NCBI GenBank assembly: GCA_946186925.1 | Contig: CAMHPA010000009.1 | Coordinates: 1 to 64,000, forward strand | Direction: 5' to 3' | Source: an uncultured Bacteroidota bacterium | Lineage (GTDB): Bacteria; Bacteroidota; Bacteroidia; Bacteroidales; SZUA-534 | DNA: 64,000 bases | Shown here: one piece after another, positions 49,452-58,249 of the stretch | Layout: the number at the start of each line of letters is the position of its first letter | Numbering within the stretch: position 1 is the stretch's first letter | The notes under the pieces: generated by a model | The model's database searches: none | Seen by the model: the letters and a program-made list of their open reading frames with translations, nothing else | What the model was told of the DNA's origin: nothing | Translations under genes and position numbers: made by a program

Positions 49452-50513
49452 TTATTTACGTGGCATACAAGGTCTAATGGAACAACCCAGACATTTGCTT
49501 TTTTGGTCTGTCTCATATATAGAGCCAGAACTGATAATCAAGGAATAAGCAGTTCCAAATGTCATCACCCGTGTACTCGACCAATAATAACCGCTTGAGC
49601 CATTGTTGTAGGGCCAAATGTAGTCGAAATAACCCGCAGCCGGCAAGAAAATATGAGCATCGTCCAAGGTGTAAGAAGAACTTGGTGTATCCTTTTTATA
49701 AACTTTCACTCCTTTGTCTTGCGCGTTTTTGGCCTTATACACAATGCTCCCAGCCACTTTTGAGTTATTGTAATCATTTGTCCACACCCAATAACACTCG
49801 TCCATCAACTCTTTTTGCTGTTCGTTTGTTGGCATTACCCAACGCCCACCCCAAATAACGGCAGCCGCGTCTTCAATTGAATCAAGTTTATTTTGATTGG
49901 TTTGATAAAGAGGATACTTCCTGTATGACGTTCTATCGTACCTTTCTTTTGGATAAGTTTCAGCCCAGGCAAAATACCAGCCGTAATCCTGCGGGTTTGT
50001 AGCCCCGATATTAGTGGTTGCCCAAAGCGTGCCGCTTGTCAGACCAAGGTCGACATAATTGTGTATTCGATTAAACTCCTGCTGCACATCTATCGATGAA
50101 TCGGCAACCGACATTGTCGGATTTTGCTCTTTTACAACACTATCGGCAAGATTGTTGGCACTGATGTTTTTGGGTTCGTACAACAACATCGGTGCAACAG
50201 ACAATTTCTCACCTGCCACCAACGCTTCAAATTTTGCGTAATAGGAGTGTTTACTCCAGTCAATGCTTTGGAAGTTGCCGTTCGTTTTTCCTTTACCAAC
50301 GGCAATATTTAAAACTCCGTCGGCGTCCGATTTCACCTTGTGAGTCTCGGTATAAAACACTGTTCCCTCGGGGCTATCCTGCGAAAGCACTACTTCCACC
50401 GTCGCCTTTTGATTTGACGACGAAGTGGGTATCTGACAATTGAAATACTCAATATATTGAGCATCGACTGTTGCTGACAAAAACATCAGCGAAAAAAATA
50501 ACATTTGTTTCAT
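49452..50513 (-). CDS. FISUMP-like exported protein
   Basis: A 353-residue protein with signal peptide (residues 1-18, MKQMLFFSLMFLSATVDAQ). An Ig-like N-terminal domain (about 25-115, KATVEVVLSQ ... GVLNIAVGKGKTNG) is shared with the tail-fibre-like protein at 27859. The C-terminal 200 residues match the FISUMP-like pattern: VDLGLTSGTLWATTNIGATNPQDYGWYFAW, WVMPTNEQQKEL, DDAHIFLPAAG, and YYWSSTR near the end. The C-terminal domain is paralogous to that of the lipoprotein at 54579. Such proteins are exported and of unknown role, probably at the cell surface. Confidence 0.75.
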   Translation of the reverse strand: MKQMLFFSLMFLSATVDAQYIEYFNCQIPTSSSNQKATVEVVLSQDSPEGTVFYTETHKVKSDADGVLNIAVGKGKTNGNFQSIDWSKHSYYAKFEALVAGEKLSVAPMLLYEPKNISANNLADSVVKEQNPTMSVADSSIDVQQEFNRIHNYVDLGLTSGTLWATTNIGATNPQDYGWYFAWAETYPKERYDRTSYRKYPLYQTNQNKLDSIEDAAAVIWGGRWVMPTNEQQKELMDECYWVWTNDYNNSKVAGSIVYKAKNAQDKGVKVYKKDTPSSSYTLDDAHIFLPAAGYFDYIWPYNNGSSGYYWSSTRVMTFGTAYSLIISSGSIYETDQKSKCLGCSIRPCMPRK

Positions 50514-50774
50514 AATCGTTTGTGTTTTAAAAGTTAAAGTTTATATAGTCCAATAATTCGCTTTATGTAAAGTCCATAATTGACAACAAATTCAAAATCA
50601 AATATAATGTGACGTTTTCAGTTTATATGAACTCAATAGTTTGTTGGCTACTAATTTAATAAATACCGCGCATTTCTCAAAAATTTGTTCCCATTCCTTT
50701 TGCCCATCTAATGCCTAATGCCTTTCAACTAGTGCCTAAAATAACTATTTTTGACCGACAGAAAAACCGAAAAT
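50514..50774. other. Spacer between divergent genes
   Basis: AT-rich spacer with short repeats (CTAATGCCTAATGC-type at about 50708-50735) and a TATTTTTG box at 50746-50753 serving asnB. Nothing else is recognised. Confidence 0.5.
50746..50753 (+). promoter_or_regulatory. Putative -7 box (TATTTTTG) of asnB
   Basis: An exact TAnnTTTG match 21 bases before the asnB start codon at 50775. Confidence 0.5.
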
Positions 50775-52622
50775 ATGTGCGGAATTGCAGGATACTACGC
50801 CATCAAGGGTGAACCCGACAAACGGCAGATAGCGCGAATGACCGACGTGTTGCGCCACCGCGGGCCCGACGCTGGCGGCACCTACGTGGGGCCGAATGTG
50901 GCGCTGGGGCACCGCCGTTTGAGCATTATCGACTTGAGCGCGGCGGCCAATCAGCCAATGTTCTCGCACTCGGGGCGGCACGTGGCGGTGTTCAACGGCG
51001 AGATTTACAACTACCGCGAAGTGGCGGCCGAACTTGGCATCAATACGCGCACAACGTCTGATACTGAAGTAGTTGTGGAAGCGTTCGAACTGCTGGGACC
51101 GAAATTTGTTGAGCGGCTGAACGGAATGTTCGCCATCGCCATCTGCGAAGTGGCCACGCAGCGCATCTGGCTTTTCCGCGACCGAATGGGCGTCAAACCG
51201 CTATTTTACTACCTGAGCGACAGCACGTTCGCCTTTGCGTCGGAACTGAAAGCCATTGAGCAACTCGACGATTTCAAACGCTCAAGGCGGATAAACCAAC
51301 TGGCTGTCAACAAGTTCCTGCAGTTGGGCTACATTCCCGCACCCGACACCATCTACGAGAACGTCTTCAAATTCCATCAGGGGCACTACGCCGTTTTCGA
51401 CGGGCAGCGGCTCACGCTTTCGCGATATTGGAACCTGACGGATACCATTACAAATCAGCCAATTAAAGATTCTGATTCTGCCCTGCAGACGCTTCAGAAT
51501 CTGATTGAGAGTTCGGTCAGATACCGCCTGATTGCCGACGTGCCTTACGGGACGCTGCTGAGCGGCGGCATCGACAGTTCGCTGGTGACGGCCGTGGCCC
51601 GACGCCTTTGCGGAACGCGCACCAACACCTTCTCAATCGGTTTCAAAGACAGCCAACACGACGAGTCGCAATACTCGGAACAGGTTGCGCGACAATTAGA
51701 TACAAACCATCACTTGGTGATAATGGCCGAGCGGGACGCAATGGAACGCGTGGCCGATATGTTCTACTCGTACGACGAGCCATACGCCGATTCGTCGGCG
51801 CTGCCCACAATGTTGGTGTCGCAGGTGGCGGCCAAGCACGTGAAAATGGTGCTCACTGGCGACGGCGGCGACGAACTTTTCCTTGGCTACGGAATGTACC
51901 GCTGGGCCGACCGCCTTGCCAATCCGTTGCTGCAAGCCGCGCGGCGACCGATTTATCAGGCTTCGCGCCTTGCCGCAAGCCGCTGGCAGCGCATTGGCAA
52001 AATGTTCGACTGGCGCAGTGGCGACAACCTTCAAGCGCACATCTTCTCGCAAGAGCAATATCTGTTCACTGCCGCAGAAACAGAGCGTTTTACGCAATTG
52101 GCAAACCCGCCAATGCCGCGCTTCGACGCACCAACGGGCAGCCGTTTGTCGGCCGCCGAGCAGCAGTCGGTGTTCGATATGCTCTACTATCTGCCTGACG
52201 ACCTGCTTGTTAAGGTCGACCGCGCATCAATGCGGCACTCGCTCGAATCGCGCGTTCCGCTGCTCGACTACCGCATTGTGGAATTCGCCGTCAACCTGCA
52301 TAAGTCGCTAAAAATCAATGGCGATACAAGCAAATATCTGCTCAAGCAGGTGCTCTACAAATATCTGCCGCCCGAAATCTTCGACCGCCCGAAATGGGGC
52401 TTCAGCGTGCCGCTCTGCAACTGGCTTCGCACCGACCTGAAATATCTGACCGACAAATATTTAGCCCGCGATATTGTTGAGCAGGCGCAAATGGTACGTT
52501 TCGCTGAAGTTGAACAGCTGCTAAAGCGTTTCTACGTGCAAAAGATTGATTATCTGTACAATCGCGTCTGGGCGCTCATCTGCCTGCATCAATGGTGGGT
52601 GGAAAGGTTTAGCAAGGGTTGA
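50775..52622 (+). CDS. asnB: Asparagine synthase (glutamine-hydrolysing)
   Basis: The enzyme amidates aspartate with glutamine and ATP. The product has 615 residues; the start at 50775 is required because the nucleophile must be the second residue (MCGIAG, C2 exposed by Met removal). A class II glutaminase domain (about 2-210) includes RHRGPD, GHRRLSIID, FNGEIYNY and SDTEV. The synthetase domain has the PPi loop SGGIDSS (263-269), GDGGDELFLGY and VPLLDYRIVEFA. It is larger than E. coli AsnB and of the type also found in capsule or surface-polysaccharide loci, where the true acceptor may be a sugar or peptide. Followed by tandem hairpins, no other gene in the operon. Confidence 0.9.
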   Translation: MCGIAGYYAIKGEPDKRQIARMTDVLRHRGPDAGGTYVGPNVALGHRRLSIIDLSAAANQPMFSHSGRHVAVFNGEIYNYREVAAELGINTRTTSDTEVVVEAFELLGPKFVERLNGMFAIAICEVATQRIWLFRDRMGVKPLFYYLSDSTFAFASELKAIEQLDDFKRSRRINQLAVNKFLQLGYIPAPDTIYENVFKFHQGHYAVFDGQRLTLSRYWNLTDTITNQPIKDSDSALQTLQNLIESSVRYRLIADVPYGTLLSGGIDSSLVTAVARRLCGTRTNTFSIGFKDSQHDESQYSEQVARQLDTNHHLVIMAERDAMERVADMFYSYDEPYADSSALPTMLVSQVAAKHVKMVLTGDGGDELFLGYGMYRWADRLANPLLQAARRPIYQASRLAASRWQRIGKMFDWRSGDNLQAHIFSQEQYLFTAAETERFTQLANPPMPRFDAPTGSRLSAAEQQSVFDMLYYLPDDLLVKVDRASMRHSLESRVPLLDYRIVEFAVNLHKSLKINGDTSKYLLKQVLYKYLPPEIFDRPKWGFSVPLCNWLRTDLKYLTDKYLARDIVEQAQMVRFAEVEQLLKRFYVQKIDYLYNRVWALICLHQWWVERFSKG

Positions 52623-52651
52623 TTTGTAAGGGCACAACTTACTTTCTATTA

Positions 52652-52696
52652 TATTTGGCCAAAACCGATACTTTTATGCGAGTTTTGGTCAATTAT
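52652..52696. repeat. Tandem hairpin unit, copy 1
   Basis: An inverted repeat with arms TTGGCCAAAAC (52655-52665) and GTTTTGGTCAA (52682-52692), one G.U mismatch, 16-base loop CGATACTTTTATGCGA. It is followed at once by a second copy. Confidence 0.8.
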
Positions 52697-52701
52697 GCAT
52701 T

Positions 52702-52748
52702 TATTTTTGGCCAAAACTGCCAATTTTATATGAGTTTTGGCCAATTAT
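52702..52748. repeat. Tandem hairpin unit, copy 2
   Basis: Perfect 11-base arms TTGGCCAAAAC (52707-52717) and GTTTTGGCCAA (52734-52744) around a 16-base loop (TGCCAATTTTATATGA). Copy spacing is about 52 bases. It lies between convergent asnB and amylase genes and could act as a bidirectional terminator. Confidence 0.8.
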
Positions 52749-52770
52749 AGAAACAAATCCTAATTCCTAA

Positions 52771-52823
52771 ATCTTAAATCTTAAATCTTAAATCTTAAAT
52801 CTTAAATCTTAAATCTTAAATCC
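52771..52823. repeat. 7-bp tandem repeat ATCTTAA
   Basis: Seven exact copies of ATCTTAA in a row (52771-52819) with degenerate flanks. The stop codon and last two codons of the amylase gene lie within it. Confidence 0.9.
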
Positions 52824-54515
52824 TACCTTGTAAATCACCCCACTCTGCGCTTGCAGCTTGATTTCGACGCCACTGGTTGTGAGTTGCCCGGGACTGATTT
52901 TTGCATCGGGGGCATTGCCTAAGACAGCTGTGAGTGTGAGTTCCACCGCCGGCGCATTCGACTTGCAGAAGGCTGAAACGGCATCGTCGGGCACACGCAG
53001 CCGGAACTTTTTGCCGTTGTCGTGATCGAAATTCACAACCACAAGCATCGCTTCGTTGTCGGTGTATCGCAAGAAGGCGTACACTTTCGACGTGTCAATG
53101 CCGCCATTAACCCACATCAGGTCGTAGAAACGGCCGCTGGTGAAGCACGACTCGGTGCTGGCAAGCCGCAGCAGACGGCAGTAAAAATCGCGCAACTCGC
53201 GCTCGTCGGTGCTGAGCAGAGCGCCATCGGCTTGACCGCCGTTGTACCATTTCTGGAACACTGGAACGTTGCTGTAGTCGAAGATTGTGGTGCGGCCGTC
53301 GTCGCCGCTGAAGCCAGTGGCACCATTGGCTGGCTCGCCAACTTCCTGCCCGAAATAGACCATCACAGCGCCCTGGTTGAGCGTGGCGGCCACAATCATT
53401 GCGGGTATCGCTTTGCGCGGATTGCCTGCAAAAAAGCGCGACGCAATGCGCTGCTCGTCGTGGTTTTCAAGGAAACGCAGCATATGGCTGTCTATTCCGT
53501 CGAGATTTTGCCAACACCGAGTGAGATTGCTGGCTGGCTCGCCGTTGCATATTATGCCGCGCAAGGTGTCGTACAGGCCAACCTTGTCGTATAGGTAATC
53601 GAAGCCGCCGCGATAGATATAATCTTTGTAGGCCGACGGGCCGTAAATCTCTGCAATAAACTGAATGTCAGGATATTTCTTTTTCACTTCGGCAATGGCG
53701 TACTGCCAAAACTCAACGGGCACCATCTCGGCCATATCGCAGCGGAAAGCGTCAACGCCGCGCGCCGCCCAATAGCAGAGAATGTCGGTCATTTTTTGCC
53801 AAACAACAGGGTGTGGCTCAAACTGGCAGTTGCGATTATTCTGATAATCAACACCATAGTTGAGTTTCACGGTTTCGTACCAATCGTTGACCGACGGCCA
53901 AGCCGAAAACTGGTCGTTGCCTGTAACCTTGGCGGGATTTTCCTCATAATCTGGTACTTGCGCACAATCGATTTTCGTTCCCGAGCCTTCGGGCAAATGC
54001 AGCGGCTCGGCGGTGTAGTAGAAATCGTTCAATGGCGAGAAATGCCACTCGGGGTGGTCGTTGCGGCCAAAGTCGGCTTCGGGGCGGACGTCGGAATGGT
54101 ACTGACGCGCCACGTGATTGGGCACAAAGTCAATCACCATCTTCAGCCCCGCCGCGTGAGTGCGGCGCCCAAGGTCGTCGAACTCGGCCTGACGGTTGGG
54201 AATGGAATCGGCCAAATCGGGGTCAATGTCGTAATAGTCGCAAATGGCGTAGGGCGAGCCTGCTTTTCCCTTGATAATCCGCGGGTTACCATCGGGAATA
54301 CCATATTCGGGATTGCCTTGGCAGCGGGCGTGCTCAATGAGCCCCGTGTACCAAATGTGAGTGAAGCCCATCTCGCGTATCTGATTGAGAACGTGCGGTG
54401 TAAATGCCGACATCTTGCCCACGCCATTCTCTTCGCGCGAGCCATTGAAAACTGGCGACGTGACATTATTGCCAAACAGCCGCACAAGTACTTGATATAT
54501 AGAGATTAAAGACAT
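52809..54515 (-). CDS. Cytoplasmic GH13 alpha-amylase-family enzyme
   Basis: A 568-residue GH13 enzyme with no signal peptide. The (beta/alpha)8 motifs are all present: region I DFVPNHVARQ (about 111-120), region II DAFRCDMAEMVP with the nucleophile Asp (about 253-264), region III IQFIAEIYGPS with the acid/base Glu (about 284-294) and region IV FLENHDEQR (about 358-366). The C-terminal beta domain ends YKVGFKI, the last residues encoded in the 7-bp repeat. It would hydrolyse or rearrange alpha-1,4-glucans together with MalQ and GlgB. Alternative: sucrose phosphorylase-like or isoamylase-like branch, which cannot be settled here. Confidence 0.88.
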   Translation of the reverse strand: MSLISIYQVLVRLFGNNVTSPVFNGSREENGVGKMSAFTPHVLNQIREMGFTHIWYTGLIEHARCQGNPEYGIPDGNPRIIKGKAGSPYAICDYYDIDPDLADSIPNRQAEFDDLGRRTHAAGLKMVIDFVPNHVARQYHSDVRPEADFGRNDHPEWHFSPLNDFYYTAEPLHLPEGSGTKIDCAQVPDYEENPAKVTGNDQFSAWPSVNDWYETVKLNYGVDYQNNRNCQFEPHPVVWQKMTDILCYWAARGVDAFRCDMAEMVPVEFWQYAIAEVKKKYPDIQFIAEIYGPSAYKDYIYRGGFDYLYDKVGLYDTLRGIICNGEPASNLTRCWQNLDGIDSHMLRFLENHDEQRIASRFFAGNPRKAIPAMIVAATLNQGAVMVYFGQEVGEPANGATGFSGDDGRTTIFDYSNVPVFQKWYNGGQADGALLSTDERELRDFYCRLLRLASTESCFTSGRFYDLMWVNGGIDTSKVYAFLRYTDNEAMLVVVNFDHDNGKKFRLRVPDDAVSAFCKSNAPAVELTLTAVLGNAPDAKISPGQLTTSGVEIKLQAQSGVIYKVGFKI

Positions 54516-54519
54516 TTTT

Positions 54520-54572
54520 GAGTTTGAAGTTTTAAGTTTTTGAAGTTTTAAGTTTTTGAAGTTTTAAGTTAC
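54520..54572. repeat. 16-bp tandem repeat upstream of amylase
   Basis: Three copies of TTTTTGAAGTTTTAAG-type units, directly before the amylase start codon on the minus strand. No promoter box seen within. Confidence 0.75.
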
Positions 54573-54578
54573 AAGGGT

Positions 54579-55913
54579 TTATGGCCGCTTGACGGGACGA
54601 ACAGACAACCCATAGAAGCGGAAGTCGTAGTCCGACGGATTCACGTCGCTGCTGTCGAAGTCGCAGCAACGGGCGCCGTACGGGTCGTTCTCGTGGAGCG
54701 AAGCCGACCAGTAGTAGCCGCCCAAACCAGCGCTGTAAAGGTTCGTCAAATAGCGGTCACCGGCAGCCGGAAGAAAAATGTGGGCGTCGGTCAGAGAGTA
54801 TGACGCTGAAGGTGTGCCGTCATAATAAACTTTAATTCCTTTGTCGCCTGCCGACTTTGCTTTGTAAACTATATAACCTCTTGCGTTCCGATTATTGTAG
54901 TTTTCAGTCCAAACCCAATAGCATTGGCTATATAGTTCTTCCCACTCTGCGTTGGTGGGCATTGCCCAGCCTTCACCAAATGCGGCAGTGGCGGCATCGT
55001 CGGCTGCTTCGAGTGTGGTAAGGGTATCGGTGAAGCCATTGTTGCCATAATCTGCTTTGTTGCAATATTTTGTAAAAGATTCTATCGAGCCTTTGCAATA
55101 CTTATATGTATCCCAACTGTAATCGTCTTTTGTTTGAGTTTCGCCCCAAGCGTAGTAACCGCCATAGTTCCACGGGTTAACAGCGCCAACATTGCAGGTT
55201 GCCCAAAGGTTGCCGCTTTCAAGCCCTAAATCGACTGTTGCAATAGCGGGCTGCTCAACAAATTCTGCGGTAAGTGAAATATCGTCTTTGCCAACAGTTA
55301 TTTCGCGCGGGTTGCTGATATTACCGTCGGACCATTGGCTGAAACAATAGCCCATTGCAGGTATGGCAGTGAATGTAAGAGTCTCGCCCTGTGCGTAGCG
55401 GCCGTTGTCAGAACCGCCAATGGTGCCGTTGCTGCCTGCGGTTATGGTAATGAGTGCGTTTTGTGCGAATTGGGCTTCGAGTGTTATATCGCTTGCTGAA
55501 ATAGTTATTGTGCGCGGGTTGTCGGTGCTGCCATCGCTCCATTGGGTGAAATAGTAGCCGTTCGAAGGAACTGCCGTAAACACAAATGAATTGCCTTCTT
55601 TCTTTGTTTCTACTATCCCGCCTTCTTTGGGGGTAACACCTATAAATTTGGCAGTAAGGGAAATATCGCTTGTGGTAACTATTGAACGTGGGTTGTCGGT
55701 GTTACCATCGCTCCAATTGGTAAAATAATAACCATCAGCAGGAATCGCTGTAAATACAACCGTTTCGCCTTCTTTGTATTCACCGTTCTGTCCTTCAACG
55801 GTTCCGCCTTCGGTGGCAGTTACTTGAACTGAATAGGTGGGGTCTTCTTTGCATCCTGCAAACACCATCGAAATCAATGCAACGCCCATCGCTGCCCAAA
55901 CAAGTCTTCTCAT
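54579..55913 (-). CDS. Lipoprotein with three B-repeats and a FISUMP-like domain
   Basis: The product has 444 residues; the start at 55913 (MRRLVWAAMGVALISMVFAGC) gives a lipoprotein signal with C21 in FAGC. Three InlB-type B-repeats (PF18998-like, each about 65 residues) follow: each has a GGT(I/V)-like turn, (T/V)F TAxPxxGYxFxxWSDG and a LxAxF end. The C-terminal 200 residues form a FISUMP-like domain (VDLGLESGNLWATCNVGAVN, WAMPTNAEWEEL, DAHIFLPAAGD, GGYYWSAS) paralogous to the protein at 49452. Probably a surface lipoprotein. Upstream spacer (55914-56047) holds repeats and a CCCGATAATTATCGGG palindrome. Confidence 0.8.
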   Translation of the reverse strand: MRRLVWAAMGVALISMVFAGCKEDPTYSVQVTATEGGTVEGQNGEYKEGETVVFTAIPADGYYFTNWSDGNTDNPRSIVTTSDISLTAKFIGVTPKEGGIVETKKEGNSFVFTAVPSNGYYFTQWSDGSTDNPRTITISASDITLEAQFAQNALITITAGSNGTIGGSDNGRYAQGETLTFTAIPAMGYCFSQWSDGNISNPREITVGKDDISLTAEFVEQPAIATVDLGLESGNLWATCNVGAVNPWNYGGYYAWGETQTKDDYSWDTYKYCKGSIESFTKYCNKADYGNNGFTDTLTTLEAADDAATAAFGEGWAMPTNAEWEELYSQCYWVWTENYNNRNARGYIVYKAKSAGDKGIKVYYDGTPSASYSLTDAHIFLPAAGDRYLTNLYSAGLGGYYWSASLHENDPYGARCCDFDSSDVNPSDYDFRFYGLSVRPVKRP

Positions 55914-55951
55914 ATCCAATAAATATTTAATTGCTAACAATTTATTCTGAC

Positions 55952-55967
55952 CCCGATAATTATCGGG
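55952..55967. repeat. Dispersed palindrome CCCGATAATTATCGGG
   Basis: Perfect 16-base palindrome. Variants lie at 21181-21196 (CCCGATAACTATCGGA) and 60912-60929 (TCCCGATAGCTGTCGGGA). A known intergenic element type in this phylum. Confidence 0.75.
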
Positions 55968-55984
55968 ACTAAATTCAAAATTCG

Positions 55985-56045
55985 TAATTCCCAACACCCA
56001 TTGCCTAATCCCTAACACCTAGTGCCTAATGCCTAATGCCTACTC
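55985..56045. repeat. CTAATGC-type tandem repeats after glgB
   Basis: Degenerate 7-8 base units (CCTAATCCC, CTAACACC, CTAGTGC, CTAATGC, CTAATGC) run from about 55985 to the glgB stop codon. No terminator is seen. Confidence 0.7.
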
Positions 56046-56047
56046 CC

Positions 56048-58084
56048 TCACTTCATTCCGCGCAAGCGCTGATAAACATTTGGTATGAACTGCCGCTGAA
56101 GCACAATGGCCGAGCGGGCGGGAATGTAAAGGCGGATAACCGACTTGTCGTCGACGCTGGCCACGGTTGTGGGGTATGTCATCGACTCATCGATACGGCC
56201 GAAACCGCCGAAACGCAGTTCATCGGTGCTGAACAGAATCTTGTATTTGCCCTGAAGCACAGGTATTTCGAAGTTTGTGTAACTCTTTGTCGGGTGGAAA
56301 TTGAAGACGAACAGCAAATCGGCGCGGGTGAAGGCTAAAACCTTATCGTTATCGTCGACCATCTGCGCATAGAACGGGAAAACGCTCAGCAAATGGCGGT
56401 CGCGCAGAAGGTGCACGGCTTCAATGTCGAATTCATTCAAATACTTGTATTTCAAGTCTTCACGGTCAACCAAGCTCCATTGGCGCAGCGCATATTTATA
56501 TGACCAGTTGTTGCCCTCGCGCGGAAAATCAATCCACTCGGGGTGGCCGAACTCGTTGCCCATAAAGTTTAGGTAGCCGCCGCCTGCAGTGGCCATTGTG
56601 AGCAGCCGAATCATCTTGTGAAGGGCTATTCCGCGGTCGATTTGCAGATTCTGCGACGTTACCAACATATTGAAATACATCTCTTTATCCATCAGCCAAA
56701 AGGCGATTGTCTTGTCACCCACCAGCGCTTGGTCGTGCGATTCGGCATACGAAATGGTGCGCTCGTCGGCACGTTTCGAAGTCAGTTCGTGATAAATGTG
56801 CCCCAAATCCCACGACTCGTCGTTTGCGCTCTCTTTCAGCACTTTAATCCACATATCGGGGATTCCCATCGCCAGTCGGTAATCGAACCCGACACCACCA
56901 TCCTCCAACCGCATTGCCAGGCCAGGATAGCCGCTCATCTCCTCGGCAATCGAAATGGCATCGGGGTTCACCTGCTTGATTAGTTTGTTGGCAAGCATCA
57001 GATAGGTAATGGCGTCCTCGTCCTGCGCACCATTAAAATATAGTTCATACGACGTGAAATCCTCGCCCAGACCGTGATTCAGATAAATCATACTTGTCAC
57101 GCCGTCGAAGCGGAATCCGTCGAAATGGTACTCGTCGAGCCAGAATTTTATGTTCGAGAGCAGGAAGTGGATAACGTTGCCCTTGCCGTAGTTGAAGCAG
57201 TAGGAATCCCACGCGGGGTGGACGCCGCGGTCGCCGCTATGAAAGAACTGATAGCGGGTGCCGTCATACAAACCCAGGCCCTCGTTGACGTTTTTCACAG
57301 CGTGCGAATGGACCAAATCCATCACCACGCGAATGCCCTGCGCGTGACATTCGTCGATAAGCGCCTTCAAATCGTCGGGCGTGCCGAACCTTGACGACAC
57401 GGCGAAGAAACTCGACACGTGATAGCCGAACGAGCCGTAGTAAGGGTGCTCCTGAATGGCCATCATCTGAATGGTGTTGTAGCCCAGTTTGACCACGCGC
57501 GGCAGCACGTTCTGACGGAACTCATTGAAGGTTGTCACGCCCTCCTTCTCGCCCGACATTCCAATATGCACCTCATAGATAAACGGTTCGGTTGCCTTGG
57601 GGCGCTCCGTGCACTTCCACTCGTAAGGCTCGGGCGGACACCACACCTGCGCGCTGAAGACGTTGGTCTGCGGGTCTTGCACCACCCTGCGCGACCAGGC
57701 AGGAATGCGCTCACCCTCGCCGCCGCTCCAGTAAACCTTCAGGCGGAACAGCGAGCCGTGCCCGAAACGGTCGGCAGGCAATTGCAACTCCCAGTTGCCG
57801 TCGGTCAGCGGTTTGAAGTCGAAATCGTGACTCTCCTGCCAGCCGTTCACATCGCCAATGAGCGTCACGCGCATCGCGTTCGGCAGCCACTCGCGAATGG
57901 TTGTGGTCTGTCCGTCGCAGAAAGTGCCGTAAAACAAATGGCCGTTGGCAAAATCGAAGAGAGTTGTCTTGCCGTTGCCAGTAAGTTTTGCCTCGGTCTC
58001 GGCGCAATTCTGCATTCGTTTGACAATCACATCCTTATAAGGATTCAACCAGGGGTCGTCTTTAACTATTTTCGGTGTCTTCAT
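56048..58084 (-). CDS. glgB: 1,4-alpha-glucan branching enzyme
   Basis: A 678-residue GH13_8-type branching enzyme (eukaryote-like, as usual in Bacteroidota) that makes alpha-1,6 branches in glycogen. An N-terminal CBM48 (about 35-140) contains WLPNAMRVTLIGDVNGWQE. The catalytic barrel has DLVHSHAVKN (region I), GFRFDGVTSM with the nucleophile (region II), AISIAEEMSGYPG with the acid/base Glu (region III) and SYAESHDQALVGDK (region IV). The C-terminal amylase beta domain is present. It lies between the FISUMP lipoprotein and the divergent GH16-like gene. Confidence 0.95.
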   Translation of the reverse strand: MKTPKIVKDDPWLNPYKDVIVKRMQNCAETEAKLTGNGKTTLFDFANGHLFYGTFCDGQTTTIREWLPNAMRVTLIGDVNGWQESHDFDFKPLTDGNWELQLPADRFGHGSLFRLKVYWSGGEGERIPAWSRRVVQDPQTNVFSAQVWCPPEPYEWKCTERPKATEPFIYEVHIGMSGEKEGVTTFNEFRQNVLPRVVKLGYNTIQMMAIQEHPYYGSFGYHVSSFFAVSSRFGTPDDLKALIDECHAQGIRVVMDLVHSHAVKNVNEGLGLYDGTRYQFFHSGDRGVHPAWDSYCFNYGKGNVIHFLLSNIKFWLDEYHFDGFRFDGVTSMIYLNHGLGEDFTSYELYFNGAQDEDAITYLMLANKLIKQVNPDAISIAEEMSGYPGLAMRLEDGGVGFDYRLAMGIPDMWIKVLKESANDESWDLGHIYHELTSKRADERTISYAESHDQALVGDKTIAFWLMDKEMYFNMLVTSQNLQIDRGIALHKMIRLLTMATAGGGYLNFMGNEFGHPEWIDFPREGNNWSYKYALRQWSLVDREDLKYKYLNEFDIEAVHLLRDRHLLSVFPFYAQMVDDNDKVLAFTRADLLFVFNFHPTKSYTNFEIPVLQGKYKILFSTDELRFGGFGRIDESMTYPTTVASVDDKSVIRLYIPARSAIVLQRQFIPNVYQRLRGMK

Positions 58085-58214
58085 AATCGCATCGCTGAAA
58101 AGTTCAACAATAGGCTAAAATATAAAAAGCCGCACTATTTGTCAACTTAAAATTGAAAAAGCACGCAAAAGGCACATTTTTCGAAACGCACCGAAAAACC
58201 AAACATAAATCGGC

Positions 58215-58222
58215 TATATTTG
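58215..58222 (+). promoter_or_regulatory. Putative -7 box (TATATTTG) of the GH16-like gene
   Basis: An exact TAnnTTTG match 27 bases before the start codon at 58250, followed by a perfect 12-bp palindrome (TTGTAATTACAA, 58228-58239) that covers the expected start site. Confidence 0.5.
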
Positions 58223-58227
58223 TAGTC

Positions 58228-58239
58228 TTGTAATTACAA
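58228..58239. promoter_or_regulatory. 12-bp palindrome TTGTAATTACAA at the GH16-like promoter
   Basis: A perfect palindrome directly downstream of the -7 box, in the position of an operator overlapping the transcription start. Confidence 0.5.
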
Positions 58240-58249
58240 ATAGAAGAGT

